From Bacillus sp. FJAT-22090 (GTDB lineage Bacteria > Bacillota > Bacilli > Bacillales_A > Planococcaceae), in the NCBI RefSeq assembly GCF_001278755.1, contig NZ_CP012601.1:1116001-1180000 (forward strand): DNA of 64,000 nucleotides, given 5' to 3'. The notes beneath the pieces were generated by a model. The model was given only the letters and a program-made list of their open reading frames with translations. It was not told the DNA's origin and made no database searches. How positions within the stretch are numbered: the first letter of the stretch is position 1; each line of letters opens with the position of its first letter. Both the position numbers and the translations under genes were made by a program. Below are positions 44,119-53,025 of this stretch, one piece after another.

Positions 44119-44856
44119 GTGAGCTATTTTTATACGATAATCATAATCTCTATAATGATTATGAGTGGATGTTCTAATAACGGGTCTGGGTATGATTTAA
44201 AACAAGAAAATGAACAATTAAAGCAAGAAAATGCAAAGTTATCAGTAGTTAAAGAGGGATTAGAATTAGATTTGAAAATAGCTAGCTTGGAAGCATCTAG
44301 AAAAAAAGAACAATTAACTAGTGAAATAACTTCATTAAAGAACGACAATGAAAAACAAAAAGAAATAATTAATCGTTATCAGAATGTACTAGGATTCTCC
44401 AGATCGGGTAATCGTACCATCGCCGATGCTTTGAGTATCTTTTCTCCTGATCAAGTAAAAACGGGTAACCAAATCGCCGATCTAATCGTTTCAGATGTAA
44501 AGAGTGAGTCAATTAATGACGCAACAGGTTACTCTATAAATTTCACTGGTGAATTTAAAGTCAAAGGCTCCATCATACATGATGTGAGTGGTGAAAGAGA
44601 GTATTCCTTTATAGTCAAAGAGAATTTAGAGACCATGCCACACACATTATGGCAATTTGAAAAAGGAAGTATCTTTTTTGAAATTACAAACAATGAAGAT
44701 TTAAGAAAATCATTGGGCGATAAATTAGAGACTTTACCTGAGGATGGTCAACTAGAAATAGTTGGGGTTTTTAAAAATTATTCTTATAATGAAGTTCCTG
44801 AATCGGACTCTCTGCCGAGTAATGCTGAATTTGTACGATTAATATCAGAGAACTAA
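44119..44856 (+). CDS. Lipoprotein with coiled coil
   Basis: 245 residues. Lipobox IMSGC after a short hydrophobic segment; then a coiled coil at about 25-90 (LKQENEQLKQENAKLSVVKE, EQLTSEITSLKNDNEKQKE), then a globular domain of about 150 residues. Function unknown. GGGAGGGTG suits GTG 44119; GTG 44113 is also in frame. Confidence 0.72.
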   Translation: MSYFYTIIIISIMIMSGCSNNGSGYDLKQENEQLKQENAKLSVVKEGLELDLKIASLEASRKKEQLTSEITSLKNDNEKQKEIINRYQNVLGFSRSGNRTIADALSIFSPDQVKTGNQIADLIVSDVKSESINDATGYSINFTGEFKVKGSIIHDVSGEREYSFIVKENLETMPHTLWQFEKGSIFFEITNNEDLRKSLGDKLETLPEDGQLEIVGVFKNYSYNEVPESDSLPSNAEFVRLISEN

Positions 44857-44879
44857 TCTTTGAGTTGATGATAGGTTTT

Positions 44880-44938
44880 TTCTTCTTAAACTAACGAGGT
44901 GCTTTCGTTAAAAAACATAGGAAGCAGTTTAGTGGTAG
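44880..44938 (+). repeat. attC-like repeat, short form
   Basis: TTCTTCTTAAACTAACGAGG, TGC, TTTCGTTAAAAAACA and a right arm GGAAGCAG with TTTAGTGGTAG. The middle is nearly absent, as if left and right sites were fused. Confidence 0.65.
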
Positions 44939-45120
44939 CTTATTTATTATTCGATGGGTAATTAATATGTCTTTAGGTGTGTATGATGGATCAATTTAAA
45001 TAATAAAGCAAATGCGAATAAAAAAAGTTATCTGGAATAGAAAGTACGAACTAGTGGGTAAGAAGGAACACAATATGTGTTGGAACTTTTTTATAAAACA
45101 GAATATTAATTAAAAAATTA

Positions 45121-45168
45121 AAAGAAGCCATTTTGAATATACTTCTTTCAAAATGGCTTCTTTTTGTA
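45121..45168. terminator. Bidirectional terminator
   Basis: AAAAGAAGCCATTTTGA / TCAAAATGGCTTCTTTTT with A-run before and T-run after. It serves the minus-strand SET gene and possibly plus-strand transcripts. Confidence 0.85.
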
Positions 45169-45221
45169 TTTAAAATTTGTAGAAATTCGGAAGGTAAATC
45201 GTCAAGAATGGCTATGTCTTT

Positions 45222-45599
45222 TTATTCCTGATCAAACCACAGTTGTTCTTTGTCATCAACGTCGCCATTATAGTTGATTAGAACTTCTTCTCCTGCTTTA
45301 ATATCTGCATAAGCATAGAAATCAAATGTGTGATTTTCAAAATTAATCTCATATGTTGCATTAGGTTCATAAGAATGGTTAAACAGCATTCCATAACCTA
45401 AAAGGATAGCAGATTTATTTGTCCCATACTCAAAAGCGTAATCCGCGAGTAAGGTTTGTTCAATGAATTGATGCTGCTCGTTTGGATATGAAATAACAGG
45501 TGCTTCATGTAATAACATTCCTTTTTTTATATCACATGTAGCAAATACTCCTCTGTTGAATTCTCCATCACTTATTGGAGATGTTTTTACCTCGATCAT
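45222..45599 (-). CDS. SET domain protein
   Basis: 125 residues. RGVFATCDIKKGMLLHEAPVI, MLFNHSYEPNATYEI and AYADIKAGEEVLINYNGD are SET-domain motifs, the latter two forming the S-adenosylmethionine/lysine site. It is a minimal SET domain, likely a protein lysine methyltransferase; bacterial targets are unknown. AGGAG fixes the start at 45599. Confidence 0.8.
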   Translation of the reverse strand: MIEVKTSPISDGEFNRGVFATCDIKKGMLLHEAPVISYPNEQHQFIEQTLLADYAFEYGTNKSAILLGYGMLFNHSYEPNATYEINFENHTFDFYAYADIKAGEEVLINYNGDVDDKEQLWFDQE

Positions 45600-45697
45600 A
45601 TTTGTTCTCCTACTCACTTTTAAAATTTACTTTCTAACTTTAACATTAATTTGTTCTTTGTACCTCTTTTTTTGTTTTTTCAACGCCTTTATTGGAG

Positions 45698-45736
45698 AAC
45701 TTATTCAACTTACTGGGCAGATTTATGAAAGAAGAA
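45698..45736 (+). repeat. attC-like repeat, right site only
   Basis: ACTTATTCAACTTACTGGGCAG and ATTTATGAAAGAAG, in + orientation between two minus-strand genes. Confidence 0.62.
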
Positions 45737-45785
45737 TGAGAAGTAGGAGCTATAATCCACTTGATCTTCTATATATGATAAAATA

Positions 45786-46238
45786 TCATATTTTTACAGG
45801 TACACATATTTCGCAATAAGAGCTATTGATCATCTCAGCCGTGTATCTTTCCAAAATAGGTTTGTTTTCAATTTCGTATTCATTATTATTTGTTAGAGTA
45901 TGAAAAATATCGGTATATGCTTTTTGAATTTCGTCTGCTGTATGTTTCACTTCGTAAATAAGGTATTTTCCACCAGAAAGTTCACCTTCACAAATTGAAT
46001 CATCTAGTTGATAATCCTTTGAAATCACAATACAAGCATCAAATCTACAGTCTTCCGGAACAGTTGTTTCAGGGTTATCTTGCGGAATTGCAAGAAGAAT
46101 TGCAGTCTCAAGAAGATTTTTCTCCGTTGCCCATTTTTTTAACTTCTCCATTACTTCCATATTTGCAGGACCGTATTGACCAATTCGTCGCATATAAGCG
46201 ATGCGATAGTTGGGAAGTGTTTCTACTTTTAACTTCAT
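45786..46238 (-). CDS. GyrI-like small-molecule-binding domain protein
   Basis: 150 residues of the AraC effector-binding (GyrI/SHS2) fold without a DNA-binding domain: KVETLPNYRIAYMRRIGQYG, FDACIVISKDYQ, LSGGKYLIYEVKHTADEIQKAY and PILERY. Stand-alone members bind or hydrolyse toxic small molecules. The frame extends to 46295, but AAAGG before ATG 46238 suits the domain start. Confidence 0.78.
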   Translation of the reverse strand: MKLKVETLPNYRIAYMRRIGQYGPANMEVMEKLKKWATEKNLLETAILLAIPQDNPETTVPEDCRFDACIVISKDYQLDDSICEGELSGGKYLIYEVKHTADEIQKAYTDIFHTLTNNNEYEIENKPILERYTAEMINSSYCEICVPVKI

Positions 46239-46526
46239 AAGTTCTTTCAACCTTTCTACATTTATTTTTTGTTTGCTACATATCGAATGTAGCATGCTTA
46301 AAAAATATATACATATTACTTCTTTAAGATTTTTGGATATATTTTAAAATAATAATTTCATTCTTCAACTATAACTTGTACATGGAGGTATGTTATATAT
46401 CGTGTCTAAAATTAAGGAGATGTTTACAAATCAATAAAAAAATAATTAGTATCAATAATTATTTATTGTAAAACGATAAAAGCTATGATAAAATCAAAAT
46501 GAAAATAAATAAGTGAGGTGCTTTTT

Positions 46527-47009
46527 ATGAAAAGTGGATCAACACTCTTTTTAAAGATAGCTGTTATTCTTATGGGTATACCTATTCTAGCTCTATGCAT
46601 ATTTTTGGTACCTGAGATAGCAAATTTTGCAGCAGAATTGTATCCAGATATAGCTCATTTGAAATATCTTGTTTTTATCGATTTGTATGCAGCTGCAATA
46701 CCCTTTTACTTTGCTCTGTATCAAGCTTTTAAACTTTTAAGCTATATTGACAAGAATAAAGCTTTCTCGGAATTATCTGTAAGAGCTCTAAAGAATATAA
46801 AATACTGTGCAATTGCAATCAGTACTATATTTGCAGTAGGCATGCCACTCTTCTATCTCGTGGCTGAGAGAGACGACGCTCCAGGAATCATACTAATTGG
46901 AATGGTCATAATTTTTGCTTCAATTGTTATTGCAGTCTTTGCTACCGTTCTCCAATGGCTATTACAAGAAGCTATTTATATAAAATCTGAAAATGATTTA
47001 ACAGTCTGA
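46527..47009 (+). CDS. DUF2975 membrane protein
   Basis: 160 residues with four membrane segments (about 8-26, 49-68, 95-113, 124-150). The loop KLLSYIDKNKAFSELSVRALKNIKYCAI is the DUF2975 signature. GAGGTG gives start ATG 46527. DUF2975 genes are almost always followed by a small XRE regulator, as here. Function unknown. Confidence 0.82.
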   Translation: MKSGSTLFLKIAVILMGIPILALCIFLVPEIANFAAELYPDIAHLKYLVFIDLYAAAIPFYFALYQAFKLLSYIDKNKAFSELSVRALKNIKYCAIAISTIFAVGMPLFYLVAERDDAPGIILIGMVIIFASIVIAVFATVLQWLLQEAIYIKSENDLTV

Positions 47010-47019
47010 GGTGAATAAC

Positions 47020-47241
47020 ATGCCAATTATAATCAATATTGATGTGATGCTGGCCAAAAGGAAAATGAGCGTAACAGAACTTTCAGAGAGGGTTGGAATA
47101 ACAATGGCTAACCTTTCTATATTGAAAAATGGAAAGGCAAAAGCGATTCGATTATCAACTTTAGAGGCAATATGTAAGGCTTTAGAATGTCAGCCTGGAG
47201 ATCTTTTGGAATACCTTGGTGAGGAAGACGCTCAAGAATAA
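47020..47241 (+). CDS. XRE-family regulator (YozG-like)
   Basis: 73 residues: one HTH_XRE domain, MLAKRKMSVTELSERVGITMANLSILKNGKAKAIRLSTLEAICKALECQPGDLLEY. TGAGGTG gives start ATG 47020. Coupled to the DUF2975 gene 10 bp upstream; probably autoregulates the pair. Confidence 0.87.
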   Translation: MPIIINIDVMLAKRKMSVTELSERVGITMANLSILKNGKAKAIRLSTLEAICKALECQPGDLLEYLGEEDAQE

Positions 47242-47253
47242 TACAGTAATTTA

Positions 47254-47315
47254 TACATTGAGGATGAGTTGCTTCGGCAACTCTTTTTCTACTAATGGAG
47301 GGTTTAGTCCAATCC
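47254..47315 (+). repeat. attC-like repeat, type C, eroded
   Basis: Hairpin GAGTTGCTTCGGCAACTC plus T5 is perfect, followed by ACTAATGGAGG and TTTAGTCCAATCC. Left site absent. Confidence 0.65.
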
Positions 47316-47403
47316 ATTCATTAAATTCATGCATGATCCTAAATTTCTAATAATGTGGCATTGAATTTTGCTATTAGCATTAGCACCTCTTTTTGTCATA
47401 TGT

Positions 47404-47430
47404 AAAGCGTACATTTAAATGTACGCTTTT
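47404..47430. terminator. Bidirectional terminator
   Basis: AAAGCGTACATTT / AAATGTACGCTTT, perfect palindrome ahead of the minus-strand coat genes' 3' end. Confidence 0.75.
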
Positions 47431-47439
47431 GGGTATTTT

Positions 47440-47733
47440 TTACAACTGGTCATCTGGATGCAGGTTATTTTGCATAAGTTCCTGTACATTGCCAACCTGC
47501 TCCGTAGAAGCAAGCTCGGTCTTATACCAGCCATTCTTACTCAAGATCTCAAAAAGCTGATAATGGTTTGAGCTCGCATTTTCAAAACATTGTTCATAAA
47601 TTTCCCGTAGCTGCTGATGTGCAGTCTCTAACATGGTATTGCTGATGCTTCGGCAGCGTCCTTTCTCCAGTTCTAGACAAAGCTGAAGTATTTCACGGTC
47701 TGTTAAACCGCGTTCCGCAATATTATTTGGCAT
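47440..47733 (-). CDS. CotF-family spore coat protein
   Basis: 97 residues. LTDREILQLCLELEKGRCRSISNTMLETAHQQLREIYEQC and QLFEILSKNGWYKTELAS are typical of the coat F domain, a helical ferritin-like coat component. Second gene of a two-gene minus-strand operon. Confidence 0.83.
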   Translation of the reverse strand: MPNNIAERGLTDREILQLCLELEKGRCRSISNTMLETAHQQLREIYEQCFENASSNHYQLFEILSKNGWYKTELASTEQVGNVQELMQNNLHPDDQL

Positions 47734-47753
47734 TTGAACCCCACCTTTTGCAG

Positions 47754-47957
47754 TTATTGAATATTGTTAGTTCGGTTAAAATATTGGGAAAGGTCGGCAA
47801 TTTTTAACTGGTGTTTTTCTGCCATCTCCTCCAGTGTTTTACTTAGCTCTTGGTCTTTGCATTGTGTTGCACACCAGTTCATCGTTTTTGCGATTATCAC
47901 TTCTGAACGGATTTCATCTTCAATAAATGCCAATTCTTTCATTGTTAGGACGGTCAT
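47754..47957 (-). CDS. Small CotF-associated spore coat-like protein
   Basis: 67 residues: KELAFIEDEIRSEVIIAKTMNWCATQCKDQELSKTLEEMAEKH, a short helical hairpin often encoded next to CotF genes. It lies 20 bp before the CotF gene, so both are probably transcribed together in the mother cell. Confidence 0.7.
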   Translation of the reverse strand: MTVLTMKELAFIEDEIRSEVIIAKTMNWCATQCKDQELSKTLEEMAEKHQLKIADLSQYFNRTNNIQ

Positions 47958-48137
47958 CTTGTTTCATCTCCCAAACACAATAATGTAAAGTTAGTATTGT
48001 TTGTATGGAGCTATTTTATCCTTTATTAGAATATCTTTTGATTAACTCGTTTATAAATTTGTTTTAATTAATTGTGAAATTGGTACAAACCGAAACATTT
48101 CAACAGTACTTATTACATGTAACTAGTTTTTAATTGT

Positions 48138-48362
48138 TTAATCTTTCCCATTGATTTTAATAGCTGGAGTGTTACTGTGCATGTATGTTAAGAGTACTTC
48201 CTCATGGCTATCATCATAGAAATCTTCTTGGATGGCAATGTTCACCTCAGTTGTAGAGCTAGCTCCCTTTTTGGGGGTAATTTTATTGTCCTTATTCTTT
48301 ATTTCATCTAAGTCAATATTTGCTTCAGCTGTTTCCATCTTTAAAAACTCATCTTTTTTCAT
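48138..48362 (-). CDS. Hypothetical protein
   Basis: 74 residues, hydrophilic and acidic in the first half (KMETAEANIDLDEIKNKDN), with KINGKD at the end. No domain recognised. AAGGGGTG stands 6 nt before the ATG on the minus strand, which supports it. Confidence 0.5.
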   Translation of the reverse strand: MKKDEFLKMETAEANIDLDEIKNKDNKITPKKGASSTTEVNIAIQEDFYDDSHEEVLLTYMHSNTPAIKINGKD

Positions 48363-48462
48363 TTTTTCACCCCTTAATTACTTAATAGCATGTAACAAAA
48401 ACGGATAATAATTCGATGTGTACCTTAATTTTTACATTACTAATCAACTGTTGTGTAGAAAT

Positions 48463-48498
48463 GCACTTAAATTAACGGGAGATTTAGTTGATTTAGAG
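48463..48498 (+). repeat. attC-like repeat, left site only
   Basis: GCACTTAAATTAACGGGAG and ATTTAGTTGATTTAG. Confidence 0.55.
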
Positions 48499-48552
48499 TG
48501 TACTTATATAAAAGGATTATAATAAGCAAATGTATGTTGATACTTGTTTTTA

Positions 48553-48583
48553 TTGCAAACTATTTCCATCTGATACTCGTCTA
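48553..48583 (+). promoter_or_regulatory. ECF-type promoter candidate
   Basis: TTGCAAAC and CGTCTA with a 17-bp gap, about 24 bp before the sigma start. The -10 is identical to that at 33605. Confidence 0.62.
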
Positions 48584-48606
48584 ATCATTGTAAAGGAGGG
48601 AAATAT

Positions 48607-49137
48607 GTGAATGATGTATCACTATCAATAGAATCTATACATACCCCAATTGATGACATGATGCTCTATGGTCAAGATTTATTGCAGCTAGTGTATACCT
48701 ACGTAAAGGACAAGGCACTCGCACAGGATTTAACACAGGAAATCTTTGTGAAATGCTACGAGGCATATCCCACATATAAAGGGAAATCCACGCTGAAAAC
48801 ATGGATGTGACGGATTGCTATTAATCATTGCAAAGACTACTTAAAGAGCTGGTATAACAAGAATATTCTTGTGACGGTGGATGTTGGGGTCGACATGCAG
48901 GCAAGCAGTAATGTGGAACAACAGGTTATTCAGCAAGACGAGCAAGAAAGACTCGCGAAAATGGTGATGGAATTACCCATCATGTATCGTGAAGTGATTT
49001 ATTTATTTTACTTTGAAAGTTATACGAGCAAGGAAATAGCATGCATGTTATCGATTAATGAAAATACGGTCAAAACAAGAATCCGTAAAACGAAGCAATT
49101 TTTAAAAGAGCAGTTGGAGGTGAGTGAGTGGATTTAA
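48607..49137 (+). pseudogene. ECF sigma factor gene with internal stop
   Basis: From GTG 48607 region 2 is present (DLLQLVYTYVKDKALAQDLTQEIFVKCYEAY, GKSTLKTWM) and is interrupted by TGA at 48808-48810. The same frame continues RIAINHCKDYLKSWYNK and a complete region 4 (LPIMYREVIYLFYFESYTSKEIA) to 49137. One base change would restore the gene. AAAGGAGGG precedes the start. First gene of an operon with a PadR-like and a SEDS gene. Confidence 0.83.
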
Positions 49138-49517
49138 AGAATTTAAAACAGGCGATGCAAAAGCATACATTCCAAGAAGTGCAATTTGGTGAAAGTGAAC
49201 AGAAAGCTGTTCATAAAAAAATTCAACAGCTCGTTTCTGTCGAGGACATAAAATGTGCATTACTTGGACTCACGGAAACCGAAAAGTCAGGATTCGAGCT
49301 GGTAGAATTACTGCATATGCGTGGTGAGCAAGCCATTTTTCAAAATGAAGGGTTATTGTACCGATGCTTACATGAATTAGAAAGTGCCGAACTCATTAAT
49401 GGCTTTTGGAAGAATGGCGAGAAGGTATATATCCTTACGAGAAAAGGACAAAAGCAGCTCGCACTGACGGATAAACCAATCGGAGGTGTTAAATGGAACG
49501 CTTTATTCAGCAAGTAA
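49128..49517 (+). CDS. PadR-like winged-helix protein
   Basis: 129 residues. A PadR-type domain follows a 35-residue charged start: VEDIKCALLGLTETEKSGFELVELLHMRG, GLLYRCLHELESAELINGFW and KVYILTRKGQKQLA. GTG start overlapping the sigma gene by 10 bp; its end overlaps the SEDS gene by 25 bp. It replaces an anti-sigma factor in position and may regulate the operon. Confidence 0.75.
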   Translation: MDLKNLKQAMQKHTFQEVQFGESEQKAVHKKIQQLVSVEDIKCALLGLTETEKSGFELVELLHMRGEQAIFQNEGLLYRCLHELESAELINGFWKNGEKVYILTRKGQKQLALTDKPIGGVKWNALFSK

Positions 49518-50711
49518 CAAAGCTTATTCGATCCAAAGAGGCTAAAGCTAATGTGGCGGAGGAATTAACGCAACATTTAACACTAGCGCAAAAAAAACAT
49601 ATGGAGCGTGGGCTTTCTAAAGAGGAAGCGATGATAAAAGCGATTCAAGACATGGGAAGTCCTATCGCTCTTGGTGAATCAATGAATAAAATTCATAAGC
49701 CTAAATTAGATTGGGTGCTCATTGCTGCATTTTGTGTATTATTATTATGTGGCTTTTTACCACTTGAAGTACAAGCGTATCCAAAAAAGGTTTTTACCAT
49801 TCTTCTTGGTGTAGGATTAGTCGTTGTTCTTTACCAATATGATTACCGAAAAATCGCAAAGCATTCAAAATGGTTTTTTGTAGCGTCTATCTTGTTGTTG
49901 CTATTACTTGTGTATTTCCCAACGTATCATCTAAATGGCAAGCCAGAGCTGAAATTAGGTGCTTTTAGTATAGATAGTTTATGGACGTTACCGATACTTG
50001 TCATCGGCTGGGCTGGCCACTTTGCGGAAAAACGTTCATTATTCGGTGGGTTCACCGTATTTGCTTTCATTTCTCTATTATTTATGTTGCAACCACATTT
50101 AATCGCATTTATATTACATACAATAATGTTCATAATCATTTTCTTATGTAGTAAGCACACAATCAAAACGAAAATGATCACAATAGTGACAAGTGCTATA
50201 GTAGGTGGTACGTTCATTGCATTTATGTTAGTAAATGCTAAGGAATATCAGTTAGCGAGGATTTATGGGTTTATCAATCCGAACAATTATGCAGAGGGCT
50301 TTGGCTATCTCTATATACGTCTGCAGCATTTAAACAGTGAGGCGAAATGGTTTGGTGCTATTCCATTTGAAGGAATACCAGAATTACAAACAGATTTTGT
50401 TTTTGCTGGGATTATTCGTTCTTACGGGTTTGGACCAGCTTTATTCATCGCTGTTTTATTATTCGTCTGTATCATTCGTTTACTCGTGATGATTCAAAAG
50501 ATTCGTGATCCATTTGGTCGCTTTTTACTAACTGGCAATGTGACTCTATTTGCCACACAAGTTGTCGTGAATATTGGCATGACTATCGGTATTTTGCCAA
50601 TTATGGCGATGTCATCCCTTTATTAGTTATGGCTTAATGCCAACCATTATTGCGGCAATGATGATTGGATTCGGACTTAGTGTGTGGCGTCGTAAATCAT
50701 ATGTCATATAA
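49493..50711 (+). pseudogene. FtsW/RodA/SpoVE (SEDS) family gene, C-terminus frameshifted
   Basis: A 70-residue permease-prefix domain (EELTQHLTLAQKKHMERGLSKEEAMIKAIQDMGSP) precedes about ten membrane segments of a SEDS glycosyltransferase. The frame stops at 50626 after MAMSSLY. The expected C-terminus, SYGLMPTIIAAMMIGFGLSV to the stop at 50709-50711, lies in another frame. The break falls in the conserved SLPFISYG-type motif. Loss of the last helix probably inactivates it. Confidence 0.8.
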
Positions 50712-50844
50712 AATAATGCTTTGGTTAAATAGTTTGAAAGCTGTTGAAAATAAGTACTTTCAGAAGAGAAAAGATGGTGTGAAATTGAACTTTCATTCCA
50801 TCTTTTATTGTTTCTTGTATCAATTGAGAATTTGAATTTTTTAT

Positions 50845-50878
50845 TTTATGAACTAAAGAGGCAGGTTAGTTTAATAAC
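50845..50878 (+). repeat. attC-like repeat, right site only
   Basis: ATTTTATGAACTAAAGAGG, CAGG and TTAGTTTAATAAC. Confidence 0.65.
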
Positions 50879-50907
50879 TGTATAGAATTATTAATGTAGG
50901 TGACGCA

Positions 50908-51129
50908 ATGTTTAGAAGTGATTGTGATATAAAGTTTAAAAATTCTATATTGAGGTTATCAAAGAGTTATTGTCGATTTGGGTGGGATGGTGATTTCACA
51001 TGTCATTATTTTTTTAGTGGCTTAAACAACAATAATTTATGTACTTTTAAAGCTTATGATAATGAATTATTGGTTGGAAGTTTGAATTTCATTCAAATTC
51101 TCCAAAAACCAAAAGAGCACTATTGTTGA
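50908..51129 (+). CDS. Hypothetical protein
   Basis: 73 residues, rich in aromatic residues and Cys (YCRFGWDGDFTCHYFF). No family recognised. TAGGTGA lies about 7 nt before the ATG. It ends within the extended frame of the deaminase gene, 45 bp before that gene's ribosome-supported start. Confidence 0.4.
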   Translation: MFRSDCDIKFKNSILRLSKSYCRFGWDGDFTCHYFFSGLNNNNLCTFKAYDNELLVGSLNFIQILQKPKEHYC

Positions 51130-51173
51130 AGAATAAAAATTACACAAATCCAATTGTTGAGGTAGGGAAATTT

Positions 51174-51680
51174 ATGAATACTGATAAAGATAGACTTTTT
51201 TTAGAAATGGCGTTGGAAGAGGCAGAGCAAGCATTAATGGAAAATACATACCCAGTAGGCGCAGTAATTGTTGATGAAAACTTTAACTTAATTTCAAGAG
51301 GACGAAATAGAGTACATCCAGCAAAAGATGCAACTGCCCACGCGGAAATTGATGCTATAAGAAATGCAGGACAAGCAATATTTAACGCAAAAATAAAAAG
51401 AGAGAAATTCACCATATACACTTCGTTAGAGCCTTGTCCTATGTGTACGGGTGGGATTTTATTTGCAAATATAAAAAGAGTAGTTTGGATACTAAATGAC
51501 GACTTAGGATTTGGTGGCTATAGAAAAATAAAAGAATCTAAGGTCTGCGATGAAAGGTTTAGTGTAGTAGAAATGATTGAACAACCATATGAAGACTTAA
51601 AGTATAGGCAAAAAGAGCTTATGATTGAATGGGCAGTTAATCCAAATAATGTTATAAACTTACGAAATGCATTAAAATAG
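51174..51680 (+). CDS. Nucleoside deaminase (guanine deaminase/tRNA-adenosine deaminase-like)
   Basis: 168 residues. Zinc site: HAEIDAIRNA (His ligand and proton-shuttle Glu) and PCPMCTGGILFANI (two Cys ligands). The order and length match the dCMP/CMP deaminase superfamily, most like guanine deaminase or TadA relatives. The frame is open from 51123, but GAGGTAGGGA sets the start at ATG 51174. Confidence 0.85.
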   Translation: MNTDKDRLFLEMALEEAEQALMENTYPVGAVIVDENFNLISRGRNRVHPAKDATAHAEIDAIRNAGQAIFNAKIKREKFTIYTSLEPCPMCTGGILFANIKRVVWILNDDLGFGGYRKIKESKVCDERFSVVEMIEQPYEDLKYRQKELMIEWAVNPNNVINLRNALK

Positions 51681-51685
51681 AAAAA

Positions 51686-51720
51686 ACTTACTCAACTATT
51701 TGCGCAGGTTTGTGAAATAA
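51686..51720 (+). repeat. attC-like repeat, right site, degenerate
   Basis: AACTTACTCAACTATTTGCG, CAGG and TTTGTGAAATAAAC. Confidence 0.45.
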
Positions 51721-51825
51721 ACTAGGAATGAATTTTATAAAGCTATAAAACTTGTAACAGTTAATATGCATCGAATAGCTAACAGGAAAATAACATAAAT
51801 TAAATAGACTTGAGGTGGTATTTTA

Positions 51826-52275
51826 GTGAACCAACACAAAATAATAATTACTCATTATACACCCAAATACGCTAAGCAGACAGTGGATATGTGGCGAGAT
51901 AGTAAGGAACAGGCTGTTAATCAGAAAGAAATTCACAGCTTTGAAAATCACGTGTATTTTTTAAATCATATATTATCCGAACAGTATCAAGTAGATGTAG
52001 CGATAATTGATGAAGAAGTAGTTGGAATGATTGCCTATAATGAAAGAGCAATAAGCCAACTATATATTCACATAGATTATCAAGGAATCGGCATAGGTCA
52101 TACATTACTAGATCGAGTAAAAGCACAATCAAGTGGAAGATTAACATTATACACATTTGAAGTAAATGTAAATGCACAACGATTTTATGAAAAACATGGA
52201 TTTGAAATCATAGGTAGAGGACACGAAAATGAAGAAAATTTACCAGATATTCAATATGAATGGATATCCAAATAA
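51826..52275 (+). CDS. GNAT family N-acetyltransferase
   Basis: 149 residues. ISQLYIHIDYQGIGIGHTLLDRVK is the core strand and acetyl-CoA loop, and EVNVNAQRFYEKHGFEIIGRG closes the domain. GTG start after GAGGTGG. Substrate unknown. The only gene of its stretch before another GNAT. Confidence 0.87.
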   Translation: MNQHKIIITHYTPKYAKQTVDMWRDSKEQAVNQKEIHSFENHVYFLNHILSEQYQVDVAIIDEEVVGMIAYNERAISQLYIHIDYQGIGIGHTLLDRVKAQSSGRLTLYTFEVNVNAQRFYEKHGFEIIGRGHENEENLPDIQYEWISK

Positions 52276-52326
52276 ATGGTGTAATTGGGTGCTTAATGAA
52301 TTTTAGGAGAGGGGGGAAGATAGGGG

Positions 52327-52905
52327 ATGGAAATGAACGATTTATTTACAATAGACTGTGGTGAAATATTTCTGAGAGAGTTTAGAATTGAAGATGTAGA
52401 AAGCATTTATGAAATTACCACACAACCCGAAGTTTATGAATTTTTGCCTGAATGGCGTTCAACAAGGGAACAACGATTGAACTGGGTTTCAAATTATGAA
52501 ATACCATCTAATAAGGAGTTTTTTTTAGCTGTACCTAATATAGGTAGTCAATATTATTTGAAATTGGGAATTGTTTTAAAAGAAACTGGCGAATTTATAG
52601 GTTTCTGCAATACAGGTATTAAAGAAGAACTAAAAGAACCAAACCGAGAAATTGCTTATGCTATTTCAAAACATTACAGAAATCGTGGATACATAACGAA
52701 AGCAGTAAAAGGATTGATTACATATTTGTTTGAGAATACAGATGTAGAACAACTTAATACAGTTGTTCTGCCTCGCAATGTAAGCTCAAGTAAAGTTAGT
52801 CAAAAATGCGGTTTTCGTTTTAATGGAGATATTGAAATTGAAGACCAAACGCATTATCATTACACTCTTACCAAAGAAGACTGGAAAAATATAAATAGTC
52901 ACTAA
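52327..52905 (+). CDS. GNAT family N-acetyltransferase (RimJ/RimL type)
   Basis: 192 residues. LREFRIEDVESIYEITTQPEVYEFLPEW, REIAYAISKHYRNRGYITKAVKGLI and VLPRNVSSSKVSQKCGFRF are the Acetyltransf_3 pattern shared with ribosomal-protein acetyltransferases. GAGGGGGGAAGATAGGGG lies before the ATG; ATG 52333 is an alternative. No recognisable repeat separates it from the preceding GNAT. A terminator follows. Confidence 0.87.
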   Translation: MEMNDLFTIDCGEIFLREFRIEDVESIYEITTQPEVYEFLPEWRSTREQRLNWVSNYEIPSNKEFFLAVPNIGSQYYLKLGIVLKETGEFIGFCNTGIKEELKEPNREIAYAISKHYRNRGYITKAVKGLITYLFENTDVEQLNTVVLPRNVSSSKVSQKCGFRFNGDIEIEDQTHYHYTLTKEDWKNINSH

Positions 52906-52920
52906 GTTAATATAACGAGT

Positions 52921-52948
52921 AAAGCCAACATTAAGTTGGCTTTTTTGT
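52921..52948 (+). terminator. Intrinsic terminator
   Basis: AAAGCCAAC / GTTGGCTTT, five-base loop, T6; ends the acetyltransferase gene. Confidence 0.87.
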
Positions 52949-53025
52949 TTACATATGGAATATAATGTGTATCAATTTCTCAAACTCATTTACGAAGTTT
53001 TATTAGAGGTTATTTAAAGATACAA

